A model generated the notes under the pieces. That model did no database searches. It was given only the letters and a program-made list of their open reading frames with translations, and had not been told where the DNA came from. This document shows positions 44,382 to 53,849 of a stretch of DNA of 64,000 bases, one piece after another. Source of the DNA: Fusibacter sp. A1 (GTDB taxonomy: Bacteria > Bacillota > Clostridia > Peptostreptococcales > Acidaminobacteraceae); assembly GCF_004125825.1 (NCBI RefSeq), contig NZ_QQWI01000001.1, positions 397,464 through 461,463 of the forward strand, read 5' to 3'. The position numbers and the translations under genes were made by a program. Position 1 is the stretch's first letter, and each line of letters starts with the position of its first letter.

Positions 44382-45569
44382 TTAGATGATTCCCATCTCT
44401 TTACCAACTTTTTCGAAGATGCCTACAGCTCTTTCGAGTTGGTCCTTCGTGTGGGCGGCTGTCACCATGCATCGCACGCGACCAGTGCCTTTGGCAACTG
44501 TCGGGAACACGATGCCCGATACGTAGACGCCCTCTTCAAGCAGTGCTTTTGAAAACGCCATCGTCTTCGCTTCGTCACCTATGATTACAGGTGTAATCGG
44601 AGTTTCGCTATTACCCGTATCAAAGCCCAGTCTTCCAAGCTTCTCTTTGAAGAATCTTGAATTGTCCCATAGACGCTCTGAATACTCTGAAGTGTCCATA
44701 AGTATATTCACCGCTTCAATGATCGCGCCTACTGCAGCTGGTGGAAGCGCTGTTGAGAACAGGATCGGTCTTCCGCGGTGGTTGAGCCATTCCTGAGTCA
44801 CTTTTTTACCTGCGACGTATCCGCCTATGACGCCGATCGCCTTTGAAAGTGTTCCTATTGTAAAATCGACTCTTCCATGAAGTCCGAAGTGATCCACAGT
44901 ACCACGGCCGTTCTCACCGAGAACTCCTGAACCATGGGCATCGTCCACGTAAGTCATCGCTTCATATTTTTCAGCAAGTTCCACGATTTCAGGAAGCTTT
45001 GCGATATCGCCATCCATACTGAACACGCCGTCAGTGATGATCAGCACGTTTCTGTAGTTTGCACGATTCTCTTTCAAAACGCGCTCAAGGTCTTCCATAT
45101 CGCTATGCTTGAACACTTTTTTATCCGCTCTTGAAAGTCTTGCGCCATCGATGATCGACGCATGGTTAAGCTCATCAGAAAGAATCAGGTCGCCCTTTTC
45201 TGTAATCGCTTGAATCGCTCCTGCATTGCAGTTGAAGCCGGACTGGAATACCATGACCGCTTCTTCTCTTTTGAACTTGGCAAGTACCGTTTCAAGCTCT
45301 TCGTGGATATCCATGTTTCCAACAATCGTACGAACCGCACCCGCACCGACACCGTATTTTTCAACCGCGTCGATAGCCGCTTTTTTTAGGCGTGGATGCG
45401 TTGCGAAACCCAAGTAGTTGTTCGAGCTTAAATTGATGACCGTTTTGCCGTTCAACATACATTCTGCTTCATTTGCTCCGTTGAGTACAGGTAATTTTCT
45501 ATAGGTACCTGCATCTTTCAATTCTTCGATTTTATCCTGTAAAAATTTAAGTTCATGAAAATTAGACAT
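44382..45569 (-). CDS. kbl: Glycine C-acetyltransferase (2-amino-3-ketobutyrate CoA ligase)
   Basis: ATG 45569, with AGGAGG 6 bp upstream, gives 395 residues. This is an alpha-oxoamine synthase with [17 protein letters not shown], the glycine-rich [13 protein letters not shown], the Asp-His motif [20 protein letters not shown], and the PLP lysine in [16 protein letters not shown]. Together with Tdh, whose stop codon is one base upstream, it turns threonine into glycine plus acetyl-CoA. The pairing with tdh settles the choice among the family, which also includes biotin and heme synthesis enzymes. Confidence 0.94.
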   Translation of the reverse strand: MSNFHELKFLQDKIEELKDAGTYRKLPVLNGANEAECMLNGKTVINLSSNNYLGFATHPRLKKAAIDAVEKYGVGAGAVRTIVGNMDIHEELETVLAKFKREEAVMVFQSGFNCNAGAIQAITEKGDLILSDELNHASIIDGARLSRADKKVFKHSDMEDLERVLKENRANYRNVLIITDGVFSMDGDIAKLPEIVELAEKYEAMTYVDDAHGSGVLGENGRGTVDHFGLHGRVDFTIGTLSKAIGVIGGYVAGKKVTQEWLNHRGRPILFSTALPPAAVGAIIEAVNILMDTSEYSERLWDNSRFFKEKLGRLGFDTGNSETPITPVIIGDEAKTMAFSKALLEEGVYVSGIVFPTVAKGTGRVRCMVTAAHTKDQLERAVGIFEKVGKEMGII

Positions 45570-45570
45570 C

Positions 45571-46617
45571 TTAGTCCTCCTTATGTGTTGGGAACAATAC
45601 CACTTTTCCACAATTACCAGATTCCATCAAGTCCATTCCTTTTTGGAAGTCATCCATCGGCATCTTATGTGTGACGATCTTATCAAGATGTAGTTTTCCC
45701 GATTGGATCAATCCCTTTACCTGATACCAGGTATCGTACATGCGTCTTCCGACGATTCCGTGAATGGTGATTCCTTTGAACACGACATCTGTGGCGATAT
45801 CAAGTTCCACTTTGCCATTAGGTATGCCGAGCATCGACATACGTCCGCCCAATTTGATATATTTAAGCGCTTGGTTGATCGCAATCTTGTTGCCGCTCAT
45901 TTCAGCGACCACATCCACACCAAGTCCGCCTGTTTCTTCTAAAACTCTTGCGATAACATCGTCTTTCATCGGATTCAGTACCACATCAGCACCTATCTCG
46001 CCTGCAAGGTTCGCTCTGTAGTCATTGATTTCGATTGCAATGACTTTCGCAGCACCTGACGCCTTAGCGACATCTACAGCCATAAGGCCGATTGGACCGC
46101 AACCGACTACAGCGATTGTTTTTCCAATGATTTCTCCGCTCAATACGGTGTGCACGGCATTTCCAAGAGGTTCTTGAATGCAAAGATACTCAGGTGAGAC
46201 ATCTTTGTCGTTCAACCATGCGTTTTGCTCTGGAATCACGACGTATTCAGCGAAGGTACCTTGCGTGTCCACGCCTAGAATAAGGGTATCCTTACAGATA
46301 TGCGCGTTGCCTGTTTGGCAAAGCTCGCAAACCTCACAGACGATGTGAGTTTCTGCCGATACGATATCACCTAATTTGACCTTTGTAACCTTATCACCAA
46401 TAGCAATTACCTCACCGGCGAATTCATGACCCATCACCTGAGGCGTCTTGATTCTGTTCTGCGACCACTCATCCCATTTGTAAATATGAAAATCTGTTCC
46501 GCAAATCGATGTGGCTTGCACCTTGATTAGCACTTCTCTTTCGCCAACCTTAGGTTTTGCAATTTCTACAAGGGTTGCACCCTCAGCTGGTGTTTGTTTG
46601 ATAATCGCCTTCATCAT
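45571..46617 (-). CDS. tdh: L-threonine 3-dehydrogenase
   Basis: The zinc-dependent alcohol dehydrogenase of 348 residues starts at ATG 46617 or 46614, behind GGAGGAG. Catalytic zinc ligands appear in [15 protein letters not shown] and GHEFAGEV; the structural zinc site is [15 protein letters not shown]. The NAD-binding Rossmann motif is [23 protein letters not shown] and MRRMYDTW-like [15 protein letters not shown] are typical of Tdh. It oxidises threonine to 2-amino-3-ketobutyrate, the substrate of Kbl encoded one base downstream. Confidence 0.95.
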   Translation of the reverse strand: MMKAIIKQTPAEGATLVEIAKPKVGEREVLIKVQATSICGTDFHIYKWDEWSQNRIKTPQVMGHEFAGEVIAIGDKVTKVKLGDIVSAETHIVCEVCELCQTGNAHICKDTLILGVDTQGTFAEYVVIPEQNAWLNDKDVSPEYLCIQEPLGNAVHTVLSGEIIGKTIAVVGCGPIGLMAVDVAKASGAAKVIAIEINDYRANLAGEIGADVVLNPMKDDVIARVLEETGGLGVDVVAEMSGNKIAINQALKYIKLGGRMSMLGIPNGKVELDIATDVVFKGITIHGIVGRRMYDTWYQVKGLIQSGKLHLDKIVTHKMPMDDFQKGMDLMESGNCGKVVLFPTHKED

Positions 46618-46723
46618 GATGATTTCTCCTCCATATTGAGCAAACGTATTCACGTTCAATTTGACAAACTTATTATACTACATTGTCCGCCTCTCGCATA
46701 CATAGCAGAAAGCTTTATGACGA

Positions 46724-47689
46724 TTATTTAACACTTTTCAGACTCCACGTTTTCAGAATCTCATACTGATCCTTTAACATCGGTATCCTCTGAATCGTCT
46801 CGAAATAGTCGTCAAGTGCTTCTATTCCGTACTGCCTAGCCAAGATGACCATGGCGTTTCGCTTCAGTCTCGACGCCCCAAGATACCCATAAGCCCTAGT
46901 TAGATGGTTTTTCTTAAAAGTGGACTTGGACTCCATCATCATGCTTTTCAGATCCAAGTTTAAATTCCCGTCGACTTTGACCTTGTCATTGTAAGGACAG
47001 CACCACTGGCATATGTCGCATCCGTAGACCCAGTCGCTGATCAGCATCATCTGATCCGAATCGAGCGGTCCCTTTTTTTGGTTCAGGGCGGAGCGGCACT
47101 TTGAGGTATCCAGAGGCCTCCCTTCAACAAGGGCGCCGTTAGGACATCCCCTAATGCATTTTGTGCAGCTTCCACACTCAGAACTCCTCACCTTTGGAGC
47201 GGGAGCGTCCAATTCGATGTCCGTCAGCAGATAGCCGATATTGAATGCGGAGCCGTATGCTTCATGAATCAGCAAATTATGTTTTCCCCAAAAGCCAAGC
47301 CCCGACGCATGAGCGATCTTTCTATCGTCATAGCCGTGCTTATCGATAAAGAGCTTATGGTTGAAGTCGACATAGTGCTTTTTCATCTCACCCGCGAGCG
47401 TGTCCAGTATCGATTCCAAATCTTCATGGTAGTCAAGCTCTCTGCCTGTCGATGCCAGTCTCCCTTTACCGATTTCTCGCTTAGTCAGACAAAGGGCATA
47501 GGGTCTTGCGATCACGATCGCCCATTTTGCATCAGGCACATGATAATCGGCTGAGTTCCTACTAAGCCATTCTTCACTTGCCATTGCTGGCTGCGCATAC
47601 CGTTCAAGCGTTCTGACGTCAACAAAAGAGACATCAAAATCTCCCTCGACAAACCGTTCTAGCTCACTCCTTACCCAACCAGCATCCAT
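46724..47689 (-). CDS. QueG-like iron-sulfur protein (epoxyqueuosine reductase family)
   Basis: The protein has the QueG layout: an N-terminal DUF1730-like domain with YDDRKIAHASGLGFWGKHNL near the middle, a double 4Fe-4S site (CGSCTKCIRGCPNGAL, then CDICQWCCPYN), and a C-terminal helical part with KRNAMVILARQYG. QueG performs the last step of queuosine synthesis in tRNA using cobalamin. The N-terminal motifs deviate somewhat, so a related reductase is possible. The frame opens at TTG 47716, which overlaps the nfo stop by four bases; ATG 47689 is the alternative I list. Confidence 0.82.
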   Translation of the reverse strand: MDAGWVRSELERFVEGDFDVSFVDVRTLERYAQPAMASEEWLSRNSADYHVPDAKWAIVIARPYALCLTKREIGKGRLASTGRELDYHEDLESILDTLAGEMKKHYVDFNHKLFIDKHGYDDRKIAHASGLGFWGKHNLLIHEAYGSAFNIGYLLTDIELDAPAPKVRSSECGSCTKCIRGCPNGALVEGRPLDTSKCRSALNQKKGPLDSDQMMLISDWVYGCDICQWCCPYNDKVKVDGNLNLDLKSMMMESKSTFKKNHLTRAYGYLGASRLKRNAMVILARQYGIEALDDYFETIQRIPMLKDQYEILKTWSLKSVK

Positions 47690-47712
47690 CTTCCACCATC
47701 CATTTTCAATCT

Positions 47713-48543
47713 TCAATCCTTGTCCGTTCCCAACAACAACTCGATCTCCCTAGCGTGCTCTTCCACACTCACCGGCGTTTCAAGCAGGATAGGAAGGTGT
47801 CTGATGGCCGGGTGATTGATAAAGCTCACTAACGCCTCAAGGCCTATAGAACCCTTGCCGAGGGTCTCATGCCGGTCCTTTTTACTCGCGAAAGGTGTTT
47901 TCGAATCATTGAGGTGGACAGCACTTAATCTATCCAGACCAATAACTCTATCGAATTCTTCAAGTACCCCGTCAAGATCGTTCACAATATCATAGCCGGC
48001 AGAGTAGATATGGCACGTATCCATACATATACCCAAATGTTCGTTACACTCCACACCGTCAATAATCGCTCTAAGCTCTTCGAATGTCGAACCGATCTCC
48101 GTACCCTTTCCAGACATCGTCTCAAGCAACACCTTGATTTTCATCTCTTTTTTTAGAACTTCGTTCAAAGCTTCGATGATCAGCTGGGTTCCCTTCTCCA
48201 CGCCGATTCCCGTATGAGAACCTGGGTGAAGGTTGTACAACTGGCATGGAAGCATTTCGAGCCTTTCGATATCCTCTTTTAAGGCTTGTTTTGCAAAGCG
48301 CAGCGCACTTTCCTTAGACGAACATAAATTCATCGTGTAGGGCGCGTGGGCAAGCAGCCTGCCAAACTCATATTCCTCCATCAAGGCTCTGAGCGCCGCT
48401 GTATCGTCGCTATCAAAAGCTCTCATGGATCCGCCACGAGGATTTCTCGTGAAGAACTGAAATGTGTTGGCATGCATTTCTATCGCTATCTTCGCCGCTT
48501 TCTCATAGCCCGAAGCGATAGACAAATGTGATCCTATAATCAT
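47713..48543 (-). CDS. nfo: Endonuclease IV (AP endonuclease)
   Basis: The 276-residue TIM-barrel enzyme begins IIGSHLSIASGYEKAAKIA and has NTFQFFTRNPRGG, HAPYTMNLCSS, YNLHPGSHTG, LLETMSGKGTEIGSTFEEL, GICMDTCHIYSAGYD, VHLNDSKTPFASKKDRHETL and GKGSIG. These carry the His, Glu and Asp ligands of the three zinc ions. It cuts DNA 5' to abasic sites in base-excision repair. It overlaps or nearly abuts the QueG-like gene downstream and is likely co-transcribed with it. Confidence 0.95.
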   Translation of the reverse strand: MIIGSHLSIASGYEKAAKIAIEMHANTFQFFTRNPRGGSMRAFDSDDTAALRALMEEYEFGRLLAHAPYTMNLCSSKESALRFAKQALKEDIERLEMLPCQLYNLHPGSHTGIGVEKGTQLIIEALNEVLKKEMKIKVLLETMSGKGTEIGSTFEELRAIIDGVECNEHLGICMDTCHIYSAGYDIVNDLDGVLEEFDRVIGLDRLSAVHLNDSKTPFASKKDRHETLGKGSIGLEALVSFINHPAIRHLPILLETPVSVEEHAREIELLLGTDKD

Positions 48544-48561
48544 GGATTTCCTTCTTTCAAC

Positions 48562-48586
48562 TAAAAAAAGAGAGCGAATGCTCCCT
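48562..48586 (-). terminator. Terminator after the winged-helix regulator gene
   Basis: GGGAGC-ATTC-GCTCTC hairpin followed by seven T residues on the minus strand. Confidence 0.8.
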
Positions 48587-48589
48587 TGG

Positions 48590-49141
48590 TCAGTATGGCA
48601 ATATCATATGAGACACAACATATCTTGACGTGTTCTCACGTTTCACTTCTGAAAGTTCTTCATACTTCTTGTAGACCGAGTCGATTTCATCCTGCATCTC
48701 TTTGATCTCATCCATCGTCAGGTGCATGTCATGAAGCATATTCAGTTTTATCTGATGCGAAACCGATTTGTCTTCAATCGCTTCGTAAAAAGCGGTTGCA
48801 GTGGTGTCAAAGATCATAAGCCTATATTGATTGATCGACTCATGTACGGCATCATCAGAAATCTTAAGCGTATTGCTGTCCACCACAAACTGCTTGGCTA
48901 CCGGCAAATAATATTTTTCAACGATTCCAAGCTTTACGACTTCTTCAACCAGGTTGAGTATTCCGTGTTTGAGCATTTCCTTCAAGTGGTAGTTGATTTT
49001 GGCATGCGGTTCACCCAGTCTCTCAGAAATCATTTTGGCGGTTGCGGCCTGATCTTCAAAAGCCTCCAGTATGTTGATTCTATATGCTTGCGAAATACAC
49101 TTGATCTGGTCAAGGTCTTTCATCAGTAGTACGTCCTTCAT
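48590..49141 (-). CDS. ArsR-like winged-helix regulator
   Basis: The 183-residue protein has an N-terminal HTH_20/ArsR-type winged helix (about 8-85: SQAYRINILEAFEDQAATAK, MISERLGEPHAKINYHLKEM, LKHGILNLVEEV). The C-terminal half is helical (about 100-175) and may sense a ligand or dimerise; it lacks an obvious metal-binding cysteine motif. ATG 49141 has AGGAGG upstream. It follows the SpoIIE phosphatase gene by 17 bp, so the two are co-transcribed. A signalling link between the two is an inference. Confidence 0.85.
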   Translation of the reverse strand: MKDVLLMKDLDQIKCISQAYRINILEAFEDQAATAKMISERLGEPHAKINYHLKEMLKHGILNLVEEVVKLGIVEKYYLPVAKQFVVDSNTLKISDDAVHESINQYRLMIFDTTATAFYEAIEDKSVSHQIKLNMLHDMHLTMDEIKEMQDEIDSVYKKYEELSEVKRENTSRYVVSHMILPY

Positions 49142-49158
49142 ATCCTTGCCTCCTATGG

Positions 49159-50829
49159 CTATTTTGTTATGTCCATGATGATGAACGTGATATCGTCATC
49201 CAACTTATGGGCGACACTGCCTATTTCGCTGGTTAGCACTTCTTTTATGCCTTGAATCGACTTTTTACGATGACTAAGCATCAGGTCGATAATCTTTTTG
49301 TCGTCATAAATCTGTGTCTTGCCTTTGTCGGTCAGTCCATCCGTATAAAAGAACACACGGTCTCCAACGCTTAACTCGATTTTAGCGCTATGGAATTCAG
49401 GCGTATAGAAACTTCCTACCTTACAGATAGGAAAACCGGTGGAATCGTCAAGCCTTATGACTTCGCCGTTCTGTCTGACGACATACGGAAGCGTATTCAT
49501 ACCTCCGGAGCAGTAGGTCAGCACCCTTGACGGCTCATCGTAAGAAGCGATGAACATGACCATATGCATTTCATCAGGAAAATTCATCTTATTGAAGGCT
49601 TCAAAGAAATGCTTGAGATTACGTTGAGGTTTCTTCGCCCTATACACGTTGATCAGCCTTTCGGATGACTTGATGTAATTCATACAGAACATGGTCATCA
49701 GCGCCGCAGGCACACCGTGCCCCGAAACGTCCAAAACATACATGCCGATGGTTTCCGGATCAATTCTAAAGACGTCGTAAAAATCGCCGCTCAACCTTTC
49801 GCATGGATAGTAGGCTGCCACAAAATCGGTGTTTTCAAATTCCAGATGAGTTCCAGGCAATAAGGATTGTTGAATGTTTTTAGCATATTCGATATCTCTG
49901 ATAAACTGCATGTTGGCCTTTCGCATATCAGCTGTTCTTTTTTGCACGATTTTTTCTAGGTTTTCCGCATAGAGCTTAACCTGCTGTTCCGCATTTTTCT
50001 GATGCTTTACAGGTATGCTGATATTGTATTTGAATATCGCATAAACATAAATCAGCAGACCAGCAATCAGATAAATATAAAAGAATAGACTTCGAACAGG
50101 ACCGTTAAAAGGTGGCAACAGCCTGAGCACCATCGCCGATGTCATAAATACGGCACTTACAGCCAGACGAATCTGAATCCGCTCCAGCGTCAAGATGTAG
50201 TTACGTATTTTCATGACAATCACACTGAGAGTCAAAAGGATCGCGGCGGATAGGAAGATTTGGTTCAGACGGTCGAACAAGGGTTGTGAATCAATCCGAC
50301 CCAAAAGATGCATGCTGACAAAGGTGACCGCAGACAAGGCCAATCCGATAGCAAAAGGCATCCCCTTCTTGATTCCTGTAAGATCCATAAACTTGATATC
50401 ATTATCAATAAAACTCGAGGTTAAAGTACCCACAGCAAACACGAACAGTAAGAAAGTAAGTATGACCTCACTCCTCATAAATGCCGTATCGAGTGCTGTG
50501 CTATGTGCCCCTAGGGCGTTCAGTATGAAGTAGAAAAGATAGACAACCGCGAAATAGCCTGAGGTCGTCGACAGAATCAACATTTTTGTTCCCCGATAAC
50601 TCACAAAGGAGTAGTAGGTCGTATTGAACAGTAAAAAGGCGCTCACAAGCAGTACGATGTTAAAGGTCGTTCCTGCCATAAACATCATCGGGTAAGAAAG
50701 GTAGATTTCAGCAATTCTATCGTGCATTTGTACATAAAAAAACAGTCCTGCAATACATACTCCAACTATCAGACCGAATTCAACAAGTAGCATATGGCGT
50801 TCCTTCGCCTTAGCCTGCAACATTTCCAT
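49159..50829 (-). CDS. Membrane PP2C/SpoIIE-type serine phosphatase
   Basis: The 556-residue protein has about eight membrane helices in residues 15-275, a coiled-coil linker at about 278-325 (YAENLEKIVQKRTADMRKAN), and a SpoIIE catalytic domain up to the end. The metal-binding motifs are present: RLSGDFYDVF, MYVLDVSGHGVPAALMTMFC, VLTYCSGGMNTLPYVV, GDRVFFYTDGLTD and DDDITFIIMDI. Such enzymes act on anti-sigma-factor antagonists or similar STAS proteins; none is encoded nearby. The N-terminal sensor is not recognised. It is likely the first gene of a unit with the winged-helix gene. Confidence 0.9.
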   Translation of the reverse strand: MEMLQAKAKERHMLLVEFGLIVGVCIAGLFFYVQMHDRIAEIYLSYPMMFMAGTTFNIVLLVSAFLLFNTTYYSFVSYRGTKMLILSTTSGYFAVVYLFYFILNALGAHSTALDTAFMRSEVILTFLLFVFAVGTLTSSFIDNDIKFMDLTGIKKGMPFAIGLALSAVTFVSMHLLGRIDSQPLFDRLNQIFLSAAILLTLSVIVMKIRNYILTLERIQIRLAVSAVFMTSAMVLRLLPPFNGPVRSLFFYIYLIAGLLIYVYAIFKYNISIPVKHQKNAEQQVKLYAENLEKIVQKRTADMRKANMQFIRDIEYAKNIQQSLLPGTHLEFENTDFVAAYYPCERLSGDFYDVFRIDPETIGMYVLDVSGHGVPAALMTMFCMNYIKSSERLINVYRAKKPQRNLKHFFEAFNKMNFPDEMHMVMFIASYDEPSRVLTYCSGGMNTLPYVVRQNGEVIRLDDSTGFPICKVGSFYTPEFHSAKIELSVGDRVFFYTDGLTDKGKTQIYDDKKIIDLMLSHRKKSIQGIKEVLTSEIGSVAHKLDDDITFIIMDITK

Positions 50830-50987
50830 AGTAGTCTCCTAATACAAAAGCGCAATAAGTCATTATTTCTATCCTTACACGATTCGCTAAACTAATTGTA
50901 ACATTTTAGCGTGTACAGTAAAATCTATTTCTCAAGTTTTCTCAATGAAACCACCATTCTTCGGTTATTTATCGATATAAGCGCATA

Positions 50988-51027
50988 AAAATAAGAGCGA
51001 GTGCTTAAATTTCACTCGCTCTTTAAA
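50988..51027 (-). terminator. Terminator after the nucleoside kinase gene
   Basis: Stem AAGAGCGAGTG/CACTCGCTCTT with a nine-base loop; the minus-strand exit is TTATTTTTATG. Confidence 0.87.
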
Positions 51028-51057
51028 CCTTTAATGCATAAAGATAAATTATCTCCT

Positions 51058-52716
51058 TTATTCTCTGAATACGCTACCGCCCACGAACTCCCTGACAATT
51101 GACGTATTCGGTATTTCATCATTCGTTTCGATCGACTTCACATAGCTTAGGAACTTTAACAATCTTTTCGCTTCGGCGAATTCCGGTTCTGTTTCAGGAA
51201 TTTCTAGAAGTAGCGGTTCGATATGTTTTTTTAGGACCGCTAGTTCATAGACCATTGCGGAATTGAACATCACATCGGCCGTTTCCTGATATGGGAAGAT
51301 GTTTCGCTCTTCGCCTCTTCTGACAGAAGCCCATAATTTAAGCGTTGTGAGGGCGTTATGTCCTCTGTAATTGTTATCCCTGACAATACGTCTGAACAAT
51401 CTTGAATCCGTTGTCGGAATTCGATTGTGGTTGTCGATATTAAGCTGCGTCAAGCAGGAGATATAGATTCTGAACTTGTCCTCCTCACTGATATCGCTTG
51501 TCAGTTTCGGATTCAGTCCATGAATTCCTTCGATGATGATCGGCTGATGGGCACCGATTTTCATTTTCTTACCCCGGTACTCGCGCACACCCAGTAAAAA
51601 GTTGAACGTTGGCAGTTCCACCTCCTGACCATCAAGAAGAGCGGCCAGGTCCTTGTTGAACTGATCAAGATCCACAGCTTCGATCGCTTCAAAATCATAC
51701 TTTCCGTTTTCGTCGACAGGCGTGAATTCCCTATTCACAAAGTAATCGTCTGTTCCCATCGTCACAGGATGAAGACCGTTCACCCGCAGTTGGATTTTAA
51801 GCCGATTGGCAAAGGTGGTCTTTCCAGAAGACGACGGTCCCGCGATCAGAATAAGTCGCTTATCGTTCGCACTGATATGGTCGGCGATCTCCGCGATTTT
51901 TTTCTCATGAAGCGCTTCGGTGATCAGAATCTGTTCTCTGATCTGATCGCTCTCGATCAGTTCATTGATATTGTAAATGTAGCCGACGTTTAGGATGTCA
52001 CCCCATTTTTCAGCTTCTCTATGTATTTGAGCAAGCTTGGGTTGCGGTTCGAACGGAGGTACTTGACCGCCCGAATACGCCGTAGGGTGTCTCAGAATGA
52101 TTCCACCGTCGAAGAACGTCAGCTCAAACGCAGACAAGCCGCCGGCGCTGACAAGCATGTATCCGTAAAAATAATCCTTCAGCCAACCGTAGCTATAGAT
52201 GTTGATATTATCGGTTTGCCTGTATTTCAAAAGCTTCGCCTTTGCTTCCATATGCTGCTCACGAAAGATGACTTCTGCTTCCTCATTTGTAATCTTCGTC
52301 TTTAAGAAAGGCTCGTCAAGAGCGATCAGTTCTTTCATTTTTTCTGTAATCAGGGCCATATCCGCCTCGCAAAGCGCGGGGGACTTATGCACCACGCAAA
52401 ACAAGCCCTTGCTGAGTGAATGTTGAATGTCAACGGTCGCACCCGCATATAACTCTTTTACCGCTCGAATGAACACGAAAGCCAGGCTTCTCTGATAGAT
52501 CCTGATGCCGTCCGGATTGTTCATGTCCACGATCTCAAGGTAGTTATGGCATTCCTTGAGCGTATCGGATAACTCTTTAAAATGATTGTTCACCTTGAAC
52601 GCCACGATTTGACTGTCATGCTCACTTTGTATCTGTCTTGCGATGTCTGCTAGCGGTGTACCTATCTTCGATTCAATTTCAAATAATTCCCCTATGCGAA
52701 TGAAACAGTCTGACAT
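51058..52716 (-). CDS. Nucleoside (uridine-like) kinase with ThrRS-like N-terminal region
   Basis: Residues 1-250 of this 552-residue protein resemble the TGS and second additional (editing-like) domains of threonyl-tRNA synthetase (LADIARQIQSEHDSQIVAFK, YAGATVDIQHSLSKGLFCVV, ITNEEAEVIFREQHMEAKAK). The kinase domain is at about 285-490, with P-loop LIAGPSSSGKTTFANRLKIQ and VTMGTDDYFVNREFTPVDENG, matching uridine kinase or phosphoribulokinase. This fusion is widespread in Clostridia and usually annotated as a nucleoside kinase. The role of the ThrRS-like part is unknown. Confidence 0.88.
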   Translation of the reverse strand: MSDCFIRIGELFEIESKIGTPLADIARQIQSEHDSQIVAFKVNNHFKELSDTLKECHNYLEIVDMNNPDGIRIYQRSLAFVFIRAVKELYAGATVDIQHSLSKGLFCVVHKSPALCEADMALITEKMKELIALDEPFLKTKITNEEAEVIFREQHMEAKAKLLKYRQTDNINIYSYGWLKDYFYGYMLVSAGGLSAFELTFFDGGIILRHPTAYSGGQVPPFEPQPKLAQIHREAEKWGDILNVGYIYNINELIESDQIREQILITEALHEKKIAEIADHISANDKRLILIAGPSSSGKTTFANRLKIQLRVNGLHPVTMGTDDYFVNREFTPVDENGKYDFEAIEAVDLDQFNKDLAALLDGQEVELPTFNFLLGVREYRGKKMKIGAHQPIIIEGIHGLNPKLTSDISEEDKFRIYISCLTQLNIDNHNRIPTTDSRLFRRIVRDNNYRGHNALTTLKLWASVRRGEERNIFPYQETADVMFNSAMVYELAVLKKHIEPLLLEIPETEPEFAEAKRLLKFLSYVKSIETNDEIPNTSIVREFVGGSVFRE

Positions 52717-52779
52717 ATAAGGCCTCCTTGATCATCTTGATCGGACTTGATTGTTCAATACCCCAGTCTATGTGTTACT

Positions 52780-53322
52780 TTAAAATGAAGCTATCTCGTT
52801 GAACGGGAAAATTCTAAAATATACTTTTCCCTTGATATCCCCAATCGGCACATAACCGATCTCGCTATAGCGTGAATCGTTTGAATTCACACGGTTATCC
52901 CCCATGATGAATACATGGTTCTCAGGTACGGTTCCCTCGAATGTGCCGTTTGTGAAACCATCGCGGATATAGTTTTCGTCAATCACTTTACCGTTGATCT
53001 CGACAAGTCCGTCCTTAATCAGTATGTGGTCCCCAGATAGTCCGATCACTCGCTTTATGACGGATTTGTTCATAAATGAATTAAGTTCAATCCCGGTTTT
53101 TGCGACAATGATATCGCCCATTTGAGGTTCGCCTGTGATGTATGAGATTTTTTCAACAAGCACCACCGTCTTATCATGGAAGGTCGGTTCCATCGAAGGT
53201 CCGATAATAAATGAAGGTCTGGCAAACAATAGGATAAGTCCGCCTACTGCAAGTGCGAAAAGGAGCGATTTGGTCCATTCCTTGATCTCATTTTTGATTT
53301 TTTGCTTCGTTTCGTTAGTCAT
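52780..53322 (-). CDS. lepB: Signal peptidase I, second copy
   Basis: ATG 53322 follows GGAGA and overlaps the stop of the preceding signal peptidase gene by 8 bp. The 180-residue type I enzyme has one N-terminal membrane anchor (about 15-37, SLLFALAVGGLILLFARP), box B with the nucleophile Ser in IIGPSMEPTFHDKTVVLVEK, box D with the general-base Lys in VIKRVIGLSGDH, and box E GDNRVNSNDSR. It removes signal peptides outside the membrane. Both catalytic residues are intact, so both paralogues should be active. Confidence 0.93.
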   Translation of the reverse strand: MTNETKQKIKNEIKEWTKSLLFALAVGGLILLFARPSFIIGPSMEPTFHDKTVVLVEKISYITGEPQMGDIIVAKTGIELNSFMNKSVIKRVIGLSGDHILIKDGLVEINGKVIDENYIRDGFTNGTFEGTVPENHVFIMGDNRVNSNDSRYSEIGYVPIGDIKGKVYFRIFPFNEIASF

Positions 53323-53845
53323 GTGTAATATCTCCAAATTTTCTAAACGGAAAGACTCTTAGATAAGCTTTACCGTCAATCGCTTCAACTGGTACAAATC
53401 CTACTGAAGCATGCCTTGAATCGATCGATTCCAACCGATTATCTCCCAGAACAAAAAGATGGTCCCTTGGCACGACCCTATCGAGCTTACCGATGGTTCC
53501 ACCATCCGAAAGATAGCTTTCCAGTATCATTTTTCCATTTAAGTAGACCAGACCGTCTTTTATTTCAATATGGTCTCCAGGTAATCCAATGATTCTTTTG
53601 GTCAGTTTCGCGTGCTTTGTTCCGTTTATTTCTAAATCGGATGTCAACAGCACGATATCGCCATGTTCGAAATTATGCTTTACAACACTCACTTTCTCAA
53701 CAAGCACGATATCACCGTCTTCGATGGTAGTAGCCATCGAGTTGCCGTGAACCACATTAGGTCTTGCATAGGTCGAAAAAAGGGCAAATGCCGCAAGACC
53801 CACTAGTACTGCCGTACCTATCTGATACACTTTGTTTTTCATCAT
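53315..53845 (-). CDS. lepB: Signal peptidase I, first copy
   Basis: ATG 53845 is preceded by GAGGAC; a TTG at 53857 also opens the frame but would overlap the HEPN gene. The 176-residue protein has one membrane anchor (VLVGLAAFALFSTYARP), VVHGNSMATTIEDGDIVLVE with the nucleophile Ser, the general-base Lys in LTKRIIGLPGDHIEIKDGLV, and LGDNRLESIDSRH. It is clearly related to the copy downstream, and the two genes overlap by 8 bp. Tandem duplication with possibly different substrate ranges is likely. It begins 4 bp after the HEPN protein gene. Confidence 0.92.
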   Translation of the reverse strand: MMKNKVYQIGTAVLVGLAAFALFSTYARPNVVHGNSMATTIEDGDIVLVEKVSVVKHNFEHGDIVLLTSDLEINGTKHAKLTKRIIGLPGDHIEIKDGLVYLNGKMILESYLSDGGTIGKLDRVVPRDHLFVLGDNRLESIDSRHASVGFVPVEAIDGKAYLRVFPFRKFGDITHD

Positions 53846-53849
53846 GTCC

